Of a stretch of 64,000 nucleotides of DNA, positions 20,797 through 31,342 are shown one piece after another. This DNA is from Roseovarius indicus. GTDB taxonomy: Bacteria; Pseudomonadota; Alphaproteobacteria; Rhodobacterales; Rhodobacteraceae. The translations under genes and the position numbers were made by a program. The stretch is taken from positions 2,604,001-2,668,000 of the forward strand of contig NZ_CP031598.1 of assembly GCF_008728195.1 (NCBI RefSeq). Reading direction: 5' to 3'. A model generated the notes under the pieces. That model was not told the origin of the DNA and did no database searches. It worked only from the letters and a program-made list of their open reading frames with translations. Positions within the stretch are counted from its first letter, which is position 1. Each line of letters begins with the position of its first letter.

Positions 20797-22002
20797 CTAC
20801 GCGCTGTCGCCAGTGGGGGCAAGGGGCAGGCCGAGCCCGGCCAGACGGTCGAAAAACACCCCGATGGCGGCGCGGTCGACATTGGCGAAGGCCACGCGCA
20901 ATTCCCGCCTGCCGCGCGGGTCACCCTCGGGGTAGAACATCGTGGCGGGCAGCAGCAGGATACCGGCTTCACGCACCAGGAGCGGCGCCAGTTCATCAGA
21001 CGGAATGTCGAACGGGTGTTGGAGATAGGCGAAATACGCGCCACAGCCCAGCAGGCGCCAGCCCTGCGGCGTGATTTTCGGCATGTTGTCGTGAATGGCG
21101 GCGCGGCGGTCGAGGATTTCGGCCCGCTCTCCGGCCAGCCATTGCCCGAGGTTGCGCATCCCCCAGAGGGCCGCAATCTGACCCAGCTGATTGGGGCAGA
21201 TGGTGACGGTGTCGAGGAACTTTTCGACCTCGGCCAGAAGGCCCGTGTGGGCCACCATGGCACCGACGCGATGACCGGTCAGCCGGTAGGCCTTGGAGAA
21301 GGAGTAGAGCTGAATCAGCGTGTCGGGCCAGTCCGCATGCGTGAAGAGCTCGTGGGCAGGGCCGGGGCGCGGGTCGAAATCGCGGTAGGTTTCGTCGACG
21401 ATCAGCTTGAGGCCGCGCGCCTGTGCAAGGCGATAGAAGCTCTCGACGAGATCGGCCGGGTATTCGACGCCGCCCGGATTGTTGGGGGTCACCAGAACGA
21501 TCGCGCGGGTCTTGTTGGTCAGCCGCGCCTCGGCCTCGTCCGGGTCAGGCAGGAGTTCGGGCCCGGTCGGCAGGGGCACGGCTGTGACGCCGGACATATC
21601 GAGCCACATTTTATGATTGAAATACCAAGGGATTGGCAGGAGAACTTCATCTCCTTCATTGCACAGCGCGGTGATCGTGGCGCAAAAGGCCTGGTTGCAG
21701 CCAGAGGTGATGGCCACCTGTGCCGCGTCGATTTCGCCGCCATAGGCGCGGCTCCATTGTCCGGCGACTTCCTCGCGCAGGGCCGGCAGGCCGAAAACCG
21801 GGCCGTAAAGATGCGCCGACGGCTGGTTCAGCGCGGCCTCGGCGATGACCTGCCTCAAGGCTTCGGGGGGTGGTTCGGCAGGGGCGGCCTGGCTCACGTT
21901 GATGAGCGGGCGGTCTGCCGGGAAATCGACGCCGTCGAGCCAGCGTTTCGCGGCCATGATCGGCGGGGCAAAGGTCGTCGCGGTGCGGGAGGTGCCGGTC
22001 AT
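20797..22002 (-). CDS. PLP-dependent aminotransferase (class I/II)
   Basis: A 401-residue fold-type I aminotransferase. PLP site: YSFSKAYRLTGHRVG with the Schiff-base Lys, plus LVTPNNPGG and LIVDETYRDFD. The substrate cannot be told from sequence. It lies 9 bases after gpt on the same strand, so the two probably share a transcript. Confidence 0.88.
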   Translation of the reverse strand: MTGTSRTATTFAPPIMAAKRWLDGVDFPADRPLINVSQAAPAEPPPEALRQVIAEAALNQPSAHLYGPVFGLPALREEVAGQWSRAYGGEIDAAQVAITSGCNQAFCATITALCNEGDEVLLPIPWYFNHKMWLDMSGVTAVPLPTGPELLPDPDEAEARLTNKTRAIVLVTPNNPGGVEYPADLVESFYRLAQARGLKLIVDETYRDFDPRPGPAHELFTHADWPDTLIQLYSFSKAYRLTGHRVGAMVAHTGLLAEVEKFLDTVTICPNQLGQIAALWGMRNLGQWLAGERAEILDRRAAIHDNMPKITPQGWRLLGCGAYFAYLQHPFDIPSDELAPLLVREAGILLLPATMFYPEGDPRGRRELRVAFANVDRAAIGVFFDRLAGLGLPLAPTGDSA

Positions 22003-22011
22003 GAACGTGCC

Positions 22012-22509
22012 TCAGGTGCCGCGATAGGGTTCGACATATTGCAGGGCCATGTCCCACGGAAAGAAGATCCACGTGTCCTGGCTGACCTCCGTGACGAAGG
22101 TATCGACCATGTCGCGGCCCATCGGCTTGGCATAGATCGTGGCGACCTTGGCCTTGGGCATATGCTTCCGCACCACTTCCAGCGTCTTGCCCGTATCGAC
22201 AAGGTCGTCGACGATCAGCACGCCGTCGCCGTCGCCGACGAGGGCCATGTCGGGCGACTTGATGACGACGGGCTCGCTTTGCGTCTGGTGATTGTAGGAT
22301 TTCACGCTGATCGTATCCACCGTGCGGATATCAAGCTCGCGCGCGACGATCATGGCCGGCGCCATCCCACCCCGGGTGATGGCGACCACGGCCTTCCAGC
22401 CGTCATCCGGTGCCTCGCCCTGTAGCCGCCACGCCAGCGCGCGGGCGTCGCGGTGAAGCTGATCCCAGCTGACATGGAAGCCTTTTTCGTGGGGCAGGCG
22501 GTCTTGCAT
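22012..22509 (-). CDS. gpt: Xanthine phosphoribosyltransferase
   Basis: Purine salvage enzyme of 165 residues joining xanthine or guanine to PRPP. The PRPP loop is [16 protein letters not shown]. The N-terminal [12 protein letters not shown] and the C-terminal [12 protein letters not shown] are typical of the Gpt subfamily. Confidence 0.93.
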   Translation of the reverse strand: MQDRLPHEKGFHVSWDQLHRDARALAWRLQGEAPDDGWKAVVAITRGGMAPAMIVARELDIRTVDTISVKSYNHQTQSEPVVIKSPDMALVGDGDGVLIVDDLVDTGKTLEVVRKHMPKAKVATIYAKPMGRDMVDTFVTEVSQDTWIFFPWDMALQYVEPYRGT

Positions 22510-22580
22510 GGCGTCTCTCCGTCGTTTGCCCGCGCATAGCGCAAAGAAACAGCGAACGGAAGCCGGTCTTTGGCCCGTTC

Positions 22581-23186
22581 TCAGCTGCGGTCGAACACCA
22601 GTTTCAGCCCGAGCGCCGCCAGTACGCCCGCGGCGATCCGGTCGAAGAGCGGCTTGAGCCGGAGGTAACCGTCACGGGCCGCCCGGGTCGAAAGGGCGAC
22701 TGCGAAGATCGTGTAGGCTGCGTATTCCACCAGCATGTGATTGCCCACGATCAGGGCCTTCTGCGCCAGCCCCATATCGCGCGGAAAGATCACGACCAGG
22801 ACGGCCGAGGCGAAAAGCACCGATTTCGGGTTGGCCAGGTTCACCAGCATGCCGCTGACGAAGGGCCGCCGTCGTGCCGGGGGCGCGGTATCCAGTGGCG
22901 TGTTGGCCTCGCGCCAGATGGATACGGCAAGGTAGATCAGGTAGGCGGCGCCGACAAACTTGAGCGTCATGTAGGCCCAGGGGAAGAGCGTGAAGATCAC
23001 GTCGAGCCCGAGTAGCGCGGCGCCGGTCCAGGCTGCTGCGATGGTGCCAAGGCCCAAGCCTGTCAGGATACCGGCCATGCGCCCCTCGACCAGTGTCGTG
23101 CGCAACGCCATCAGCATCGCCGGCCCCGGGCTGGCCAGGGCGGCCAGCAAAGTCAGGTTGAAGGCGATGAGATGGGCCGTTTCCAT
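22581..23186 (-). CDS. LysE/RhtB family translocator
   Basis: A 201-residue inner-membrane exporter with about six hydrophobic segments. The N-terminal [22 protein letters not shown] is the LysE/RhtB signature, and [19 protein letters not shown] is the conserved middle motif. The family exports amino acids or similar small solutes; this substrate is unknown. Five bases separate it from the fabI stop. Confidence 0.88.
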   Translation of the reverse strand: METAHLIAFNLTLLAALASPGPAMLMALRTTLVEGRMAGILTGLGLGTIAAAWTGAALLGLDVIFTLFPWAYMTLKFVGAAYLIYLAVSIWREANTPLDTAPPARRRPFVSGMLVNLANPKSVLFASAVLVVIFPRDMGLAQKALIVGNHMLVEYAAYTIFAVALSTRAARDGYLRLKPLFDRIAAGVLAALGLKLVFDRS

Positions 23187-23190
23187 CGGG

Positions 23191-23997
23191 TCAGGTCTTG
23201 TCGATATCCGGTGCGTCGACCGCTTTCATGCCGACCACGTGATAGCCGGCGTCCACGTGCAGAACCTCGCCCGTGGTGCCGCTGCCGAGATCAGACAGAA
23301 GGTACAGCGCGGCCTTGCCGACATCGTCGATCGTCACGTTCCGGCGGAGAGGCGAGTTCAGTTCGTTCCATTTCAGGATATAGCGGAAGTCGCCGATGCC
23401 GCTGGCGGCGAGCGTCTTGATCGGCCCGGCAGAGATCGCGTTGACGCGAATGCCGTCCTTGCCCAGGTCTTCGGCCATGTACATCACCGATGCCTCGAGC
23501 GCCGCCTTGGCGATGCCCATGACGTTGTAATGCGGCATCACTTGCTCGGCCCCGTAATAGGTGAGGGTCAGCATCGAGCCGCCTTCGTTCATCATCTTTT
23601 CGGCGCGCTGAGCGACGGCCGTGAAGGAATAGACCGAGATGTCCATCGTGTTGAGGAAGTTGGTGCGCGAGGTATCGACGTAGCGGCCGCGCAGCTCGGT
23701 CTTGTCGGAAAACCCGATGGCGTGGACAAGGAAATCGATCTTGCCCCAGGTCTTTTCCAGTTCGGCAAAGAGCGCATCGACGCTGTCCATGTCGCTGACG
23801 TCGCAGGGCAGGACGACGTTCGAGCCCAACTGCTCGGCCAATGGCGCCACGCGTTTCTTGAGCGCGTCGCCCTGGTAGGAGAAGGCCAGTTCGGCCCCGG
23901 CCTCGGCGCAGGCGCGGGCGATGCCCCAGGCAATGGATTTATCATTCGCAAGGCCCATGATCAGCCCGCGTTTGCCTGCCATCAACGTATTTGACAT
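23191..23997 (-). CDS. fabI: Enoyl-[acyl-carrier-protein] reductase (NADH)
   Basis: Last step of each fatty-acid elongation round. 268 residues with the NADH-binding start GLIMGLANDKSIAWGIA and the Tyr-(6)-Lys catalytic pair in MTLTYYGAEQVMPHYNVMGIAKAALE (Y and K split by MPHYNVMG). The start at 23997 gives the family N-terminus; an upstream in-frame ATG adds an unlikely basic leader. Confidence 0.95.
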   Translation of the reverse strand: MSNTLMAGKRGLIMGLANDKSIAWGIARACAEAGAELAFSYQGDALKKRVAPLAEQLGSNVVLPCDVSDMDSVDALFAELEKTWGKIDFLVHAIGFSDKTELRGRYVDTSRTNFLNTMDISVYSFTAVAQRAEKMMNEGGSMLTLTYYGAEQVMPHYNVMGIAKAALEASVMYMAEDLGKDGIRVNAISAGPIKTLAASGIGDFRYILKWNELNSPLRRNVTIDDVGKAALYLLSDLGSGTTGEVLHVDAGYHVVGMKAVDAPDIDKT

Positions 23998-24190
23998 TTC
24001 TTGCCCTCGGCGCACTTTGTCTTGTGCTATCCCTTTAGGCGATCGACCACTCCGCATCAAGGGCATGGCGGGCCGAAGAAATGCGCGTGGCTGATCAAGG
24101 GACTAGGCAAACGCGTCGAAAATGGGCTTGTGCGGGGCGCCGCAGCATCCTAGCAGCGGCGAAAAACACCTCATGGAGAGAACAGAGACA

Positions 24191-24793
24191 ATGCAACGCG
24201 ACGGGATTTTCGCAGGGGACAATCCGTTTCAGATTGCGCGCGACTGGCTGGCCGAGGCGGAAACGGGCGAGTTGAACGACCCCAACGCTGTGGCGTTGGC
24301 GACGGTCGACCCATCCGGCTTGCCCAACGTGAGGATGGTTCTTTTGAAAGACATCACGGACACCGGCTTCTGGTTCTACACCAATTACGAAAGCGCGAAG
24401 GGCCAGGAGATCGCGGCATCGGGCAAGGCCGCGATGGTGTTGCACTGGAAGTCGTTGCGCCGTCAGGTGCGTATCCGTGGTGACGTGGTGAAAGAGGACG
24501 GGCCGGAGGCCGACGCCTATTTCGCCTCGCGCTCGCTCAAGAGCCGGCTGGGGGCCTGGGCGTCGCACCAGTCGCAGCCGCTCGAGTCGCGCACGAAACT
24601 GATGGCGGAGGTGGCAAAGGTAACGTCGCGTAAGGGGGCGAATCCCGCGCGACCGCCGTTCTGGGGCGGTTTTCGCATCGTTCCGGTCGAGATCGAGTTC
24701 TGGGCCGACGGTGCCTTCCGCCTGCACGATCGTTTCGTCTGGCGACGGGAAACTCATGAAAACGCATGGGAAATTCAGCGGCTAAGCCCGTGA
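24191..24793 (+). CDS. pdxH: Pyridoxamine/pyridoxine 5'-phosphate oxidase
   Basis: FMN enzyme that makes PLP. 200 residues with [31 protein letters not shown] and the C-terminal [14 protein letters not shown] / RLHDRFVW segment. The ATG at 24191 is preferred because GGAGAG lies about 10 bases upstream; 24173 is an alternative start. Confidence 0.95.
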   Translation: MQRDGIFAGDNPFQIARDWLAEAETGELNDPNAVALATVDPSGLPNVRMVLLKDITDTGFWFYTNYESAKGQEIAASGKAAMVLHWKSLRRQVRIRGDVVKEDGPEADAYFASRSLKSRLGAWASHQSQPLESRTKLMAEVAKVTSRKGANPARPPFWGGFRIVPVEIEFWADGAFRLHDRFVWRRETHENAWEIQRLSP

Positions 24794-24902
24794 CACCCGT
24801 TTCAGTCGAATTGCAACGTGCTGAATAAAAATGGAATTTCCCTTGCCATGTGTGTCCAATACACCTCTAATAAAGACACATGTCTAGGGCGGGACTTGTA
24901 GG

Positions 24903-25445
24903 TTGAAGGCTGTGACGAAAGACAGGGACAACACGCGGAGACTCAAGGGGCAAGTCAAGTGGTTCGATCCAGTCAAGGGCTTCGGCTTCGTCGTCGCTGA
25001 CGAGGGCGGGCCGGACATCCTGCTTCATGCCAATGTGCTGCGTAATTTCGGGCAAAGTTCGGTCGCTGACCGGGCAGGGATCGAACTGGAAGTTCAGAAG
25101 ACGGATCGTGGCATACAGGCGGTCGAAGTCCTGTCGATTGAACCTCCGGATCAGGATACGCTCGGCGGGCTGGCCGATCTGGAAGACATCGACCCCGACG
25201 AGATACGCGCGGCCCCGCTCGAGCCTGCCCGCGTCAAGTGGTTCGACAAGGGCAAGGGCTTCGGCTTTGCCAACACTTTCGGGCGTGACGAGGACGTGTT
25301 CATCCATATAGAAGTGTTGCGCAGGTCCGGCATGGCCGATCTGCAATCCGGAGAGGCGCTGGCCATCCGGGTGATTAATGGTAAACGCGGCCGGATGGCC
25401 ACGGAGGTATGTGGATGGGAAACCGCGGTAAAGCAATCCGACTGA
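24903..25445 (+). CDS. Tandem cold-shock domain protein
   Basis: A 180-residue RNA/DNA-binding protein with two cold-shock domains, at about residues 17-83 (GQVKWFDPVKGFGFVVAD) and 103-170 (ARVKWFDKGKGFGFANTF), joined by an acidic linker. Each keeps an RNP1-like KGFGF motif; the RNP2 position reads DILLH and DVFIH. The start is TTG 24903 or GTG 24912; TTG is better spaced from GCGGGA. It overlaps the next gene, so they are probably co-expressed. Confidence 0.87.
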   Translation: MKAVTKDRDNTRRLKGQVKWFDPVKGFGFVVADEGGPDILLHANVLRNFGQSSVADRAGIELEVQKTDRGIQAVEVLSIEPPDQDTLGGLADLEDIDPDEIRAAPLEPARVKWFDKGKGFGFANTFGRDEDVFIHIEVLRRSGMADLQSGEALAIRVINGKRGRMATEVCGWETAVKQSD

Positions 25446-25903
25446 TCGTTGCCGGGCTGGGGCTATCGCTGCTTCCGGCCCTTGCTGCGGCTGACGAGGC
25501 CTGTCGAGACGACCAGATTACCCTTCGCGGCGACTGGGGCCAGGCTCGTTTCACCATCGAGGTGGCCGACGATGCCGGCGAACGCGCGCAAGGTCTCATG
25601 CACCGCGAGAGCATGGCACGCAGTGCCGGTATGCTTTTCGTGTACGACAGCCCGCGCACGGTACGCTTCTGGATGAAGAACACGCTCATCCCGCTCGACA
25701 TGATCTTCGCCGACGAGACCGGCACGGTGCGGCACATCCACCGGATGGCCGAGCCGGAAAGCGAAGACATGATCTATGGCGGCAACAACATCCAGTTCAT
25801 CCTCGAAATTAATGGCGGCATGGCTGACGCCTTGAACATCGGCAAGGGCAGCGAGATGCGCCACCCGGCCATTGCGACAGACGACGCCACCTGGCCCTGT
25901 TGA
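25415..25903 (+). CDS. DUF192 family secreted protein
   Basis: A 162-residue protein with a Sec signal peptide (IRLIVAGLGLSLLPALAAADEA) and a DUF192 domain carrying GLMHRESM, GMLFVYDSPRTVRFWMKNT and PLDMIFAD. The biochemical role of the family is not established. The ATG at 25415 is chosen because GGAGG ends 8 bases upstream; the ATG at 25409 is too close to it. Confidence 0.85.
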   Translation: MGNRGKAIRLIVAGLGLSLLPALAAADEACRDDQITLRGDWGQARFTIEVADDAGERAQGLMHRESMARSAGMLFVYDSPRTVRFWMKNTLIPLDMIFADETGTVRHIHRMAEPESEDMIYGGNNIQFILEINGGMADALNIGKGSEMRHPAIATDDATWPC

Positions 25904-25983
25904 GCCCTCGCGGCCGATAGCGCCGATGCGATCAGTTTTGGCTTTTCAAGCGGTCCGTTCCCGATTAGATACCCCCCACGGTC

Positions 25984-26060
25984 CGGGGCGTGGCGCAGTC
26001 TGGTAGCGCACCTGTTTTGGGTACAGGGGGTCGTGAGTTCGAATCTCGCCGCCCCGACCA
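25984..26060 (+). tRNA. tRNA-Pro (UGG)
   Basis: A 77-base cloverleaf with acceptor CGGGGCG/CGCCCCG, anticodon loop TTTGGGT (anticodon TGG), T-loop TTCGAAT and encoded CCA. Confidence 0.96.
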
Positions 26061-26352
26061 TTCCCCACTTTCATCCACTAGATGTAGCTATTGACGTGCC
26101 CGTCGTGCAACAGGTCGTGCTCGGGGGCGACTGTGGCGGTCGATTGCTCATTTTTTCCGCCTCCGCTTCCGAGCCCGATCTCGAGAGAGATGGCATCGGC
26201 TCTCGGCCGAGCTATGGGACTGTCCACACAAGCCCTGCGGCGTAAGGCATAAGCATGCTTAGACTTTCCCGGGCTCATCCACAGGTGGCCCGTGTGATGT
26301 AACAAATCTGTGAATCACCCGGGGGTCGGCGTGGAACCGAACCCCCACCGAT

Positions 26353-26397
26353 GGTCAACTTTTTTTTGGAGAAAATTGTCAAAAAAACACGTTGACC
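26353..26397. repeat. AT-rich inverted repeat upstream of nrdJ
   Basis: The arms GGTCAAC and GTTGACC enclose a second pairing of TTTTTTTG with CAAAAAAA, giving a long stem with a 3-base bulge and an 11-base A-rich loop. Such T/A-tract symmetry is rare in this GC-rich region and may be a protein-binding or termination element. Confidence 0.55.
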
Positions 26398-26440
26398 CTC
26401 TATGGCTTCATACGCCAGTTTGTGTGGGCGGATCGCTAAG

Positions 26441-26456
26441 CCACAAGATATAGTGG
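26441..26456. promoter_or_regulatory. Candidate NrdR box
   Basis: CCACAAGATATAGTGG is a near-palindrome that matches the NrdR consensus acaCwAtATaTwGtgt at most positions. It lies about 190 bases before nrdJ. NrdR represses ribonucleotide reductase genes. NrdR usually binds two boxes; I saw only one clear copy. Confidence 0.6.
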
Positions 26457-26643
26457 CGGCGGGATGCGGTAGGGACGATCCAACTCGGTTACATCGGGCC
26501 ACAGGCCCACAACCCGGCAATGCGGCTCGCGCACAGGCTGCATCGGTGTCCTTTACTGCCCCGTCAAACCGCAAGACAGGTCCGGGCCATCAGGCTGGTT
26601 CCGGAGCCATCACAAACGCAAATGCTGAAGTCACGGGGCAGCA

Positions 26644-29600
26644 ATGAAAATTGAACGCAAATTTACCAAGGCAGGTCAAGACGCATACGCCGAGCTCGAA
26701 TTCGTCACCACGAGCTCGGAGATTCGCAATCCCGACGGGACGACCGTTTTCCGGCTGGACAACGTCGAGGTGCCCGCACGCTGGAGCCAGGTGGCCAGCG
26801 ACGTGATCGCGCAGAAATATTTTCGCAAGGCCGGCGTTCCGGTCAAGCTCAAGAAGGTCAAGGAAAAGGGCGTGCCCGAATTCCTGTGGCGTTCGGTTGC
26901 AGCCTCGGACAAGACCGAACGCACCGGCGAGAGCTCGGCCAAGCAGGTTTTCGACCGGCTGGCCGGCGCATGGGCGTATTGGGGCTGGAAGGGCGGCTAC
27001 TTCTCGACCGAGGACGACGCTCGCGCCTATTACGACGAGATGCGCTTCATGCTGGCGCGCCAGATGGCCGCGCCCAACTCCCCGCAATGGTTCAACACCG
27101 GCCTGCACTGGGCCTATGGCATCGACGGCCCCAGCCAGGGCCACTACTACGTTGATTTCGAAACAGGCGACCTGACCAAATCGAGCAGCGCCTACGAGCA
27201 CCCGCAACCCCATGCCTGCTTCATTCAATCCGTCGCCGATGACCTGGTGGGCGATGGCGGCATCATGGATCTGTGGGTGCGTGAAGCCCGGCTCTTCAAG
27301 TACGGCTCGGGCACCGGCACGAACTTCTCCTCCCTGCGTGCCGAGGGGGAAGCCCTTTCGGGTGGCGGCAAGTCAAGCGGCCTGATGGGCTTCCTCAAAA
27401 TCGGGGACCGCGCCGCCGGCGCCATCAAGTCGGGCGGCACCACGCGCCGTGCCGCCAAGATGGTGATCTGCGACGCCGACCACCCCGATATCGAGGAGTT
27501 CATCAACTGGAAGGTGCGCGAGGAGCAGAAGGTCGCTTCCATCGTGGCCGGGTCCAAGATGCACGAAGCCAAGCTGAACGACATCTTCGCCGCCATCCGC
27601 GGCTGGGACGGCAGCGCGGAAGACGCGGTCGACCCCAAGAAGAACGATCAGCTGAAAGAGGCGATCCGGGGCGCGAAGAAAGCCTCGATCCCCGAAACCT
27701 ATGTCAAGCGCGTGCTCGACTATGCGCGGCAGGGGTATGACAGCATCGAATTCCCGACCTACGACACCGACTGGGACAGTGAAGCCTACGCGTCGGTCTC
27801 CGGACAGAATTCCAACAACTCGATCCGGGTGACCGACGCGTTTCTCAAAGCCGTCGAGGACGATGCCGACTGGGCACTGATCAACCGCACCGATGGCAAG
27901 GTCGCCAAGACCATCAAGGCGCGCGACCTGTGGGAAGACGTGGGCCACGCGGCCTGGGCCTGTGCCGACCCCGGCATCCAGTTCCACGACACGATCAATT
28001 CTTGGCACACCTGCCCGGAAGACGGCGAGATCCGCGGCTCGAACCCGTGCTCGGAATACATGTTCCTCGACGACACGGCCTGCAACCTGGCCTCGATGAA
28101 CCTGCTGACCTTCTTCCGTGACGGTCAGTTCGACGCCGACGCCTATGTCCATGCCACCCGGCTCTGGACGGTGACGCTGGAAATCTCGGTTTTGATGGCG
28201 CAGTTCCCGTCGAAGGAGATCGCCCAGAATTCCTACGACACCCGTACGCTGGGTCTCGGCTACGCCAATATCGGCGGCCTGCTGATGAACATGGGCTTTG
28301 GTTACGACTCGACCGAGGGCCGCGCCCTCTGTGGTGCGCTGACTGCGATCATGACCGGTGTTGCCTATGCAACCTCGGCCGAGATGGCGGGCGAGCTCGG
28401 CGCGTTTCCGGCCTATGAGCGCAACGGCGAGCACATGCTGCGCGTCATGCGCAACCACCGCAACGCCGCATACGGTGCGACCGATGGATACGAGGGGCTG
28501 GCCATTCCGCCGGTGCCGCTCGACCATGATGGCTGCCCCGACGCGCGGCTGATCGATCTCGCCAAGGCCTGCTGGGACGAAGCCCTGAAACTCGGCGAGC
28601 AGCACGGCTACCGTAACGCACAAGCCACCGTGATCGCGCCCACCGGCACGATCGGCCTTGTCATGGACTGCGACACCACCGGCATCGAGCCCGACTTCGC
28701 CCTGGTGAAGTTCAAGAAGCTGGCCGGCGGCGGTTACTTCAAGATCATCAACCGGTCGGTGCCGGCCGCGCTCGAGAAGCTTGGCTATGGCTCGGCCCAG
28801 ATCGAAGAGATCGTCAGCTATGCCGTGGGCCACGGCACCATCGGCAACGCGCCGGGTATCAACCACACCTCGCTGGCCGGTCACGGCTTTGGCGCCGCGG
28901 AGCTTGAGAAGGTCGACAATGCCGTGGGCCAGGCCTTCGACATCCGCTTCGTCTTCAACCAGTGGACCCTGGGCGAGGAATTCTGCACCCGCGTGCTTGG
29001 CATCCCGGCCACCAAGCTGAACGACCCGACCTTCGACATGCTGGCGCATCTGGGCTACTCCAAAGCCGAAATCGAGGCCGCCAACGACCATGTCTGCGGG
29101 ACCATGACGCTGGAAGGTGCGCCGCATCTGAAGCCCGAGCACTACTCGGTCTTCGACTGCGCCAATGCCTGCGGCAAGAAGGGCAAGCGCTTCCTGTCGG
29201 TCAACTCGCATATCGACATGATGGCGGCGGCACAGAGCTTCATCTCGGGCGCGATCTCGAAGACGATCAACATGCCCAACGACGCCACCATCGAGGATTG
29301 TCAGTCGGCCTACGAGCGGAGCTGGAAGATGGGCGTCAAGGCCAACGCGCTCTACCGTGACGGCTCGAAACTCAGCCAGCCGCTCGCTTCGGCTCTTGTC
29401 GAGGATGATGACGAGGCGCAGGAGGTGCTCGAATCCGGCAGCCCGCAGGAAAAGGCACAGGTTCTGGCCGAGAAAATCGTCGAAAAGGTGGTGGTCAAGG
29501 AGATCGTCCGCACCCATCGCGAGAAAATGCCTGATCGCCGCAAGGGCTATACCCAGAAGGCGATGGTCGGCGGCCACAAGGTCTATCTCCGCACCGGGGA

Positions 29601-30315
29601 ATACGGCGACGGCAGCCTGGGCGAGATCTTCATCGACATGCACAAGGAAGGTGCCGGGTTCCGGGCGATGATGAACAACTTCGCCATCGCGGTGTCGGTC
29701 GGCCTGCAATACGGTGTGCCGCTCGAGGAGTTCGTCGACGCCTTCACCTTCACCAAGTTCGAACCGGCCGGCATGGTTCAGGGCAACGACTCGATCAAGA
29801 ACGCGACGTCGATCCTCGACTATATCTTCCGGGAACTGGCGGTCAGCTATCTCGACCGGACGGACCTGGCCCATGTCAAACCGCAGGGCGCGTCTTTCGA
29901 CGACCTTGGCCGGGGCGAAGAAGAGGGCGTCTCGAATATCTCCGAGATGAGCGAGGATGCCGCCAACAAGTCGCTGGAAGTGCTGAAGCAGATCAGCTCG
30001 ACGGGTTACCTCCGCAAGCGGCTGCCGCAGGAGCTGGTGGTGTTCAACGGCGGTCAGGCGATGGGCGCCACGGCGCTTGACGGCGCCTCCGACCCGTCGG
30101 CCACGCTGAAGACGCTGGTGCCGGAAACGGCCCAGGCCACGACCACAACGACGACGGCCGTGTCGTCCGGCAATGTCGGCATGCATGCCGCCACCAAGGC
30201 GCGGATGCAGGGCTTCGAGGGCGAGGCTTGCGGCGATTGCGGCAACTACACGCTGGTGCGCAACGGCACCTGCATGAAGTGCAACACCTGCGGCTCGACG
30301 AGCGGCTGCAGCTGA
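26644..30315 (+). CDS. nrdJ: Adenosylcobalamin-dependent ribonucleoside-diphosphate reductase (class II)
   Basis: Reduces ribonucleotides using a B12-derived thiyl radical, independent of oxygen. The 1223 residues fit the long alphaproteobacterial form. Visible segments are [15 protein letters not shown], the [10 protein letters not shown] loop, the active-site [16 protein letters not shown], and [22 protein letters not shown]. The C-terminus has two pairs of cysteines ([18 protein letters not shown]) that act as a zinc ribbon or disulfide shuttle. It stands alone and ends before a strong terminator. Confidence 0.97.
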   Translation: MKIERKFTKAGQDAYAELEFVTTSSEIRNPDGTTVFRLDNVEVPARWSQVASDVIAQKYFRKAGVPVKLKKVKEKGVPEFLWRSVAASDKTERTGESSAKQVFDRLAGAWAYWGWKGGYFSTEDDARAYYDEMRFMLARQMAAPNSPQWFNTGLHWAYGIDGPSQGHYYVDFETGDLTKSSSAYEHPQPHACFIQSVADDLVGDGGIMDLWVREARLFKYGSGTGTNFSSLRAEGEALSGGGKSSGLMGFLKIGDRAAGAIKSGGTTRRAAKMVICDADHPDIEEFINWKVREEQKVASIVAGSKMHEAKLNDIFAAIRGWDGSAEDAVDPKKNDQLKEAIRGAKKASIPETYVKRVLDYARQGYDSIEFPTYDTDWDSEAYASVSGQNSNNSIRVTDAFLKAVEDDADWALINRTDGKVAKTIKARDLWEDVGHAAWACADPGIQFHDTINSWHTCPEDGEIRGSNPCSEYMFLDDTACNLASMNLLTFFRDGQFDADAYVHATRLWTVTLEISVLMAQFPSKEIAQNSYDTRTLGLGYANIGGLLMNMGFGYDSTEGRALCGALTAIMTGVAYATSAEMAGELGAFPAYERNGEHMLRVMRNHRNAAYGATDGYEGLAIPPVPLDHDGCPDARLIDLAKACWDEALKLGEQHGYRNAQATVIAPTGTIGLVMDCDTTGIEPDFALVKFKKLAGGGYFKIINRSVPAALEKLGYGSAQIEEIVSYAVGHGTIGNAPGINHTSLAGHGFGAAELEKVDNAVGQAFDIRFVFNQWTLGEEFCTRVLGIPATKLNDPTFDMLAHLGYSKAEIEAANDHVCGTMTLEGAPHLKPEHYSVFDCANACGKKGKRFLSVNSHIDMMAAAQSFISGAISKTINMPNDATIEDCQSAYERSWKMGVKANALYRDGSKLSQPLASALVEDDDEAQEVLESGSPQEKAQVLAEKIVEKVVVKEIVRTHREKMPDRRKGYTQKAMVGGHKVYLRTGEYGDGSLGEIFIDMHKEGAGFRAMMNNFAIAVSVGLQYGVPLEEFVDAFTFTKFEPAGMVQGNDSIKNATSILDYIFRELAVSYLDRTDLAHVKPQGASFDDLGRGEEEGVSNISEMSEDAANKSLEVLKQISSTGYLRKRLPQELVVFNGGQAMGATALDGASDPSATLKTLVPETAQATTTTTTAVSSGNVGMHAATKARMQGFEGEACGDCGNYTLVRNGTCMKCNTCGSTSGCS

Positions 30316-30517
30316 CGGGACCAAGATCGCGCCCTAGGGCGTGAAGGGGTGGCAGGGCCGAGCCGACCGGTCCGCACCCCGCCGAGACAAGGGGGGATGC
30401 TGCCAAGCTTTTTCCCGAACCGACATGGAGCGGGTGCGCTCGCTCTTTGACGGCACTCAGGCCGCAGGCAGAAACCGGGCGGTACCAAACATCGAGCCTG
30501 AGTGGCGAAACTTTTAC

Positions 30518-30543
30518 CGGGGGGCTTCGGCCCCCCGTTTTTC
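30518..30543 (+). terminator. Rho-independent terminator downstream of nrdJ
   Basis: CGGGGGGC-TTCG-GCCCCCCG, an 8-bp stem with a UUCG tetraloop, is followed by TTTTT. It lies about 200 bases after the nrdJ stop. Confidence 0.92.
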
Positions 30544-30582
30544 TGTTGCATGGCCGGTTGCGGCTGGGGCACAGACACCGGC

Positions 30583-31341
30583 ATGAGCACAGCACCCGCC
30601 ATCAGCATCTGCATCCCCGCCTATGACATGGGCGGCGCGGGGGGCGAGTACCTGGGCTACTCGTTGGAACGTCTCACCCGGCAGGGCTTCACCGATTTCG
30701 AAGTGGTCGTTTCGGATCAGTCCGACGGCTCCGGCGTGGCGGAGACCTGTGCGGCCTATGCTGACCGGCTGACCATCCGCAGGGTCGCGTACACCGAAGG
30801 CAAACGGCAGGCGTCGGCCAATTCGAACAACGCGATGCGCCATGCAAATGGCCGTATTCTGAAGATCCTGTTCCAGGATGATTTCCTGTGTGATGACAGT
30901 GCCTTGCAGCAGGTTTTTGACGCCTTTCAGGAGCCCGGCTGCAAGTGGGCTCTGATGGGCTCGGCCGTCACCCGGGATTGTGAAACACTGGAACGCCCGA
31001 TGGTGCCACGCTGGCACGACCGCATCCGCTGGGGCTTCAACACGATCTCAAGCCCGTCTGTCCTTGCGCTTGAAGCCCGGCATGACCTCTGGTTCGACGA
31101 GAACCTGCAATGGCTGATGGATGGCGACATGTACCAAAGCTGTCACCAGGCTTTCGGCGATCCTGTCATCCTGCCCGACACGCTGGTCGCCAACCGCATC
31201 CACGAGGGTCAGGTCAGTGCCGGCGTGAGCCGCAAGTTGCGTCGGCAGGAGGTGGTCTACACGGCAAGGAAGGGCGGTTTGACGCGGGCGAAGGGTGACC
31301 TGCGGGCGTTTCTCTACCAGTACCTGAAAGCCTTGGGCTGA
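30583..31341 (+). CDS. Glycosyltransferase family 2 protein
   Basis: A 252-residue GT-A fold enzyme. The N-terminus ISICIPAYDMGG starts the nucleotide-sugar fold, followed by FEVVVSDQSDGSG and the metal-binding acidic segment ILFQDDFLCDD. Acceptor and donor are unknown. The start at 30583 (MSTAPAIS) excludes an upstream extension that would run back through the nrdJ terminator. The next gene, a sulfotransferase, converges on it. Confidence 0.85.
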   Translation: MSTAPAISICIPAYDMGGAGGEYLGYSLERLTRQGFTDFEVVVSDQSDGSGVAETCAAYADRLTIRRVAYTEGKRQASANSNNAMRHANGRILKILFQDDFLCDDSALQQVFDAFQEPGCKWALMGSAVTRDCETLERPMVPRWHDRIRWGFNTISSPSVLALEARHDLWFDENLQWLMDGDMYQSCHQAFGDPVILPDTLVANRIHEGQVSAGVSRKLRRQEVVYTARKGGLTRAKGDLRAFLYQYLKALG

Positions 31342-31342
31342 G

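Larger units (their letters stand above)
26061..26643. other. Intergenic region upstream of nrdJ
   Basis: 583 bases without a convincing gene. It holds an AT-rich inverted repeat (26353-26397), a candidate NrdR box (26441-26456) and the presumed nrdJ promoter. No B12 riboswitch core was found. The first half (26061-26330) shows nothing I can name beyond short GC-rich hairpins. Confidence 0.6.

Noticed and set aside
26061..26643. Adenosylcobalamin riboswitch upstream of nrdJ
   Set aside because: No B12 box or riboswitch core was found, and such switches usually control B12-independent reductases rather than nrdJ.
27373..30324. 983-codon open frame antisense to nrdJ
   Set aside because: It is the GC-driven shadow of a well-supported gene. 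The product has no protein-like pattern.
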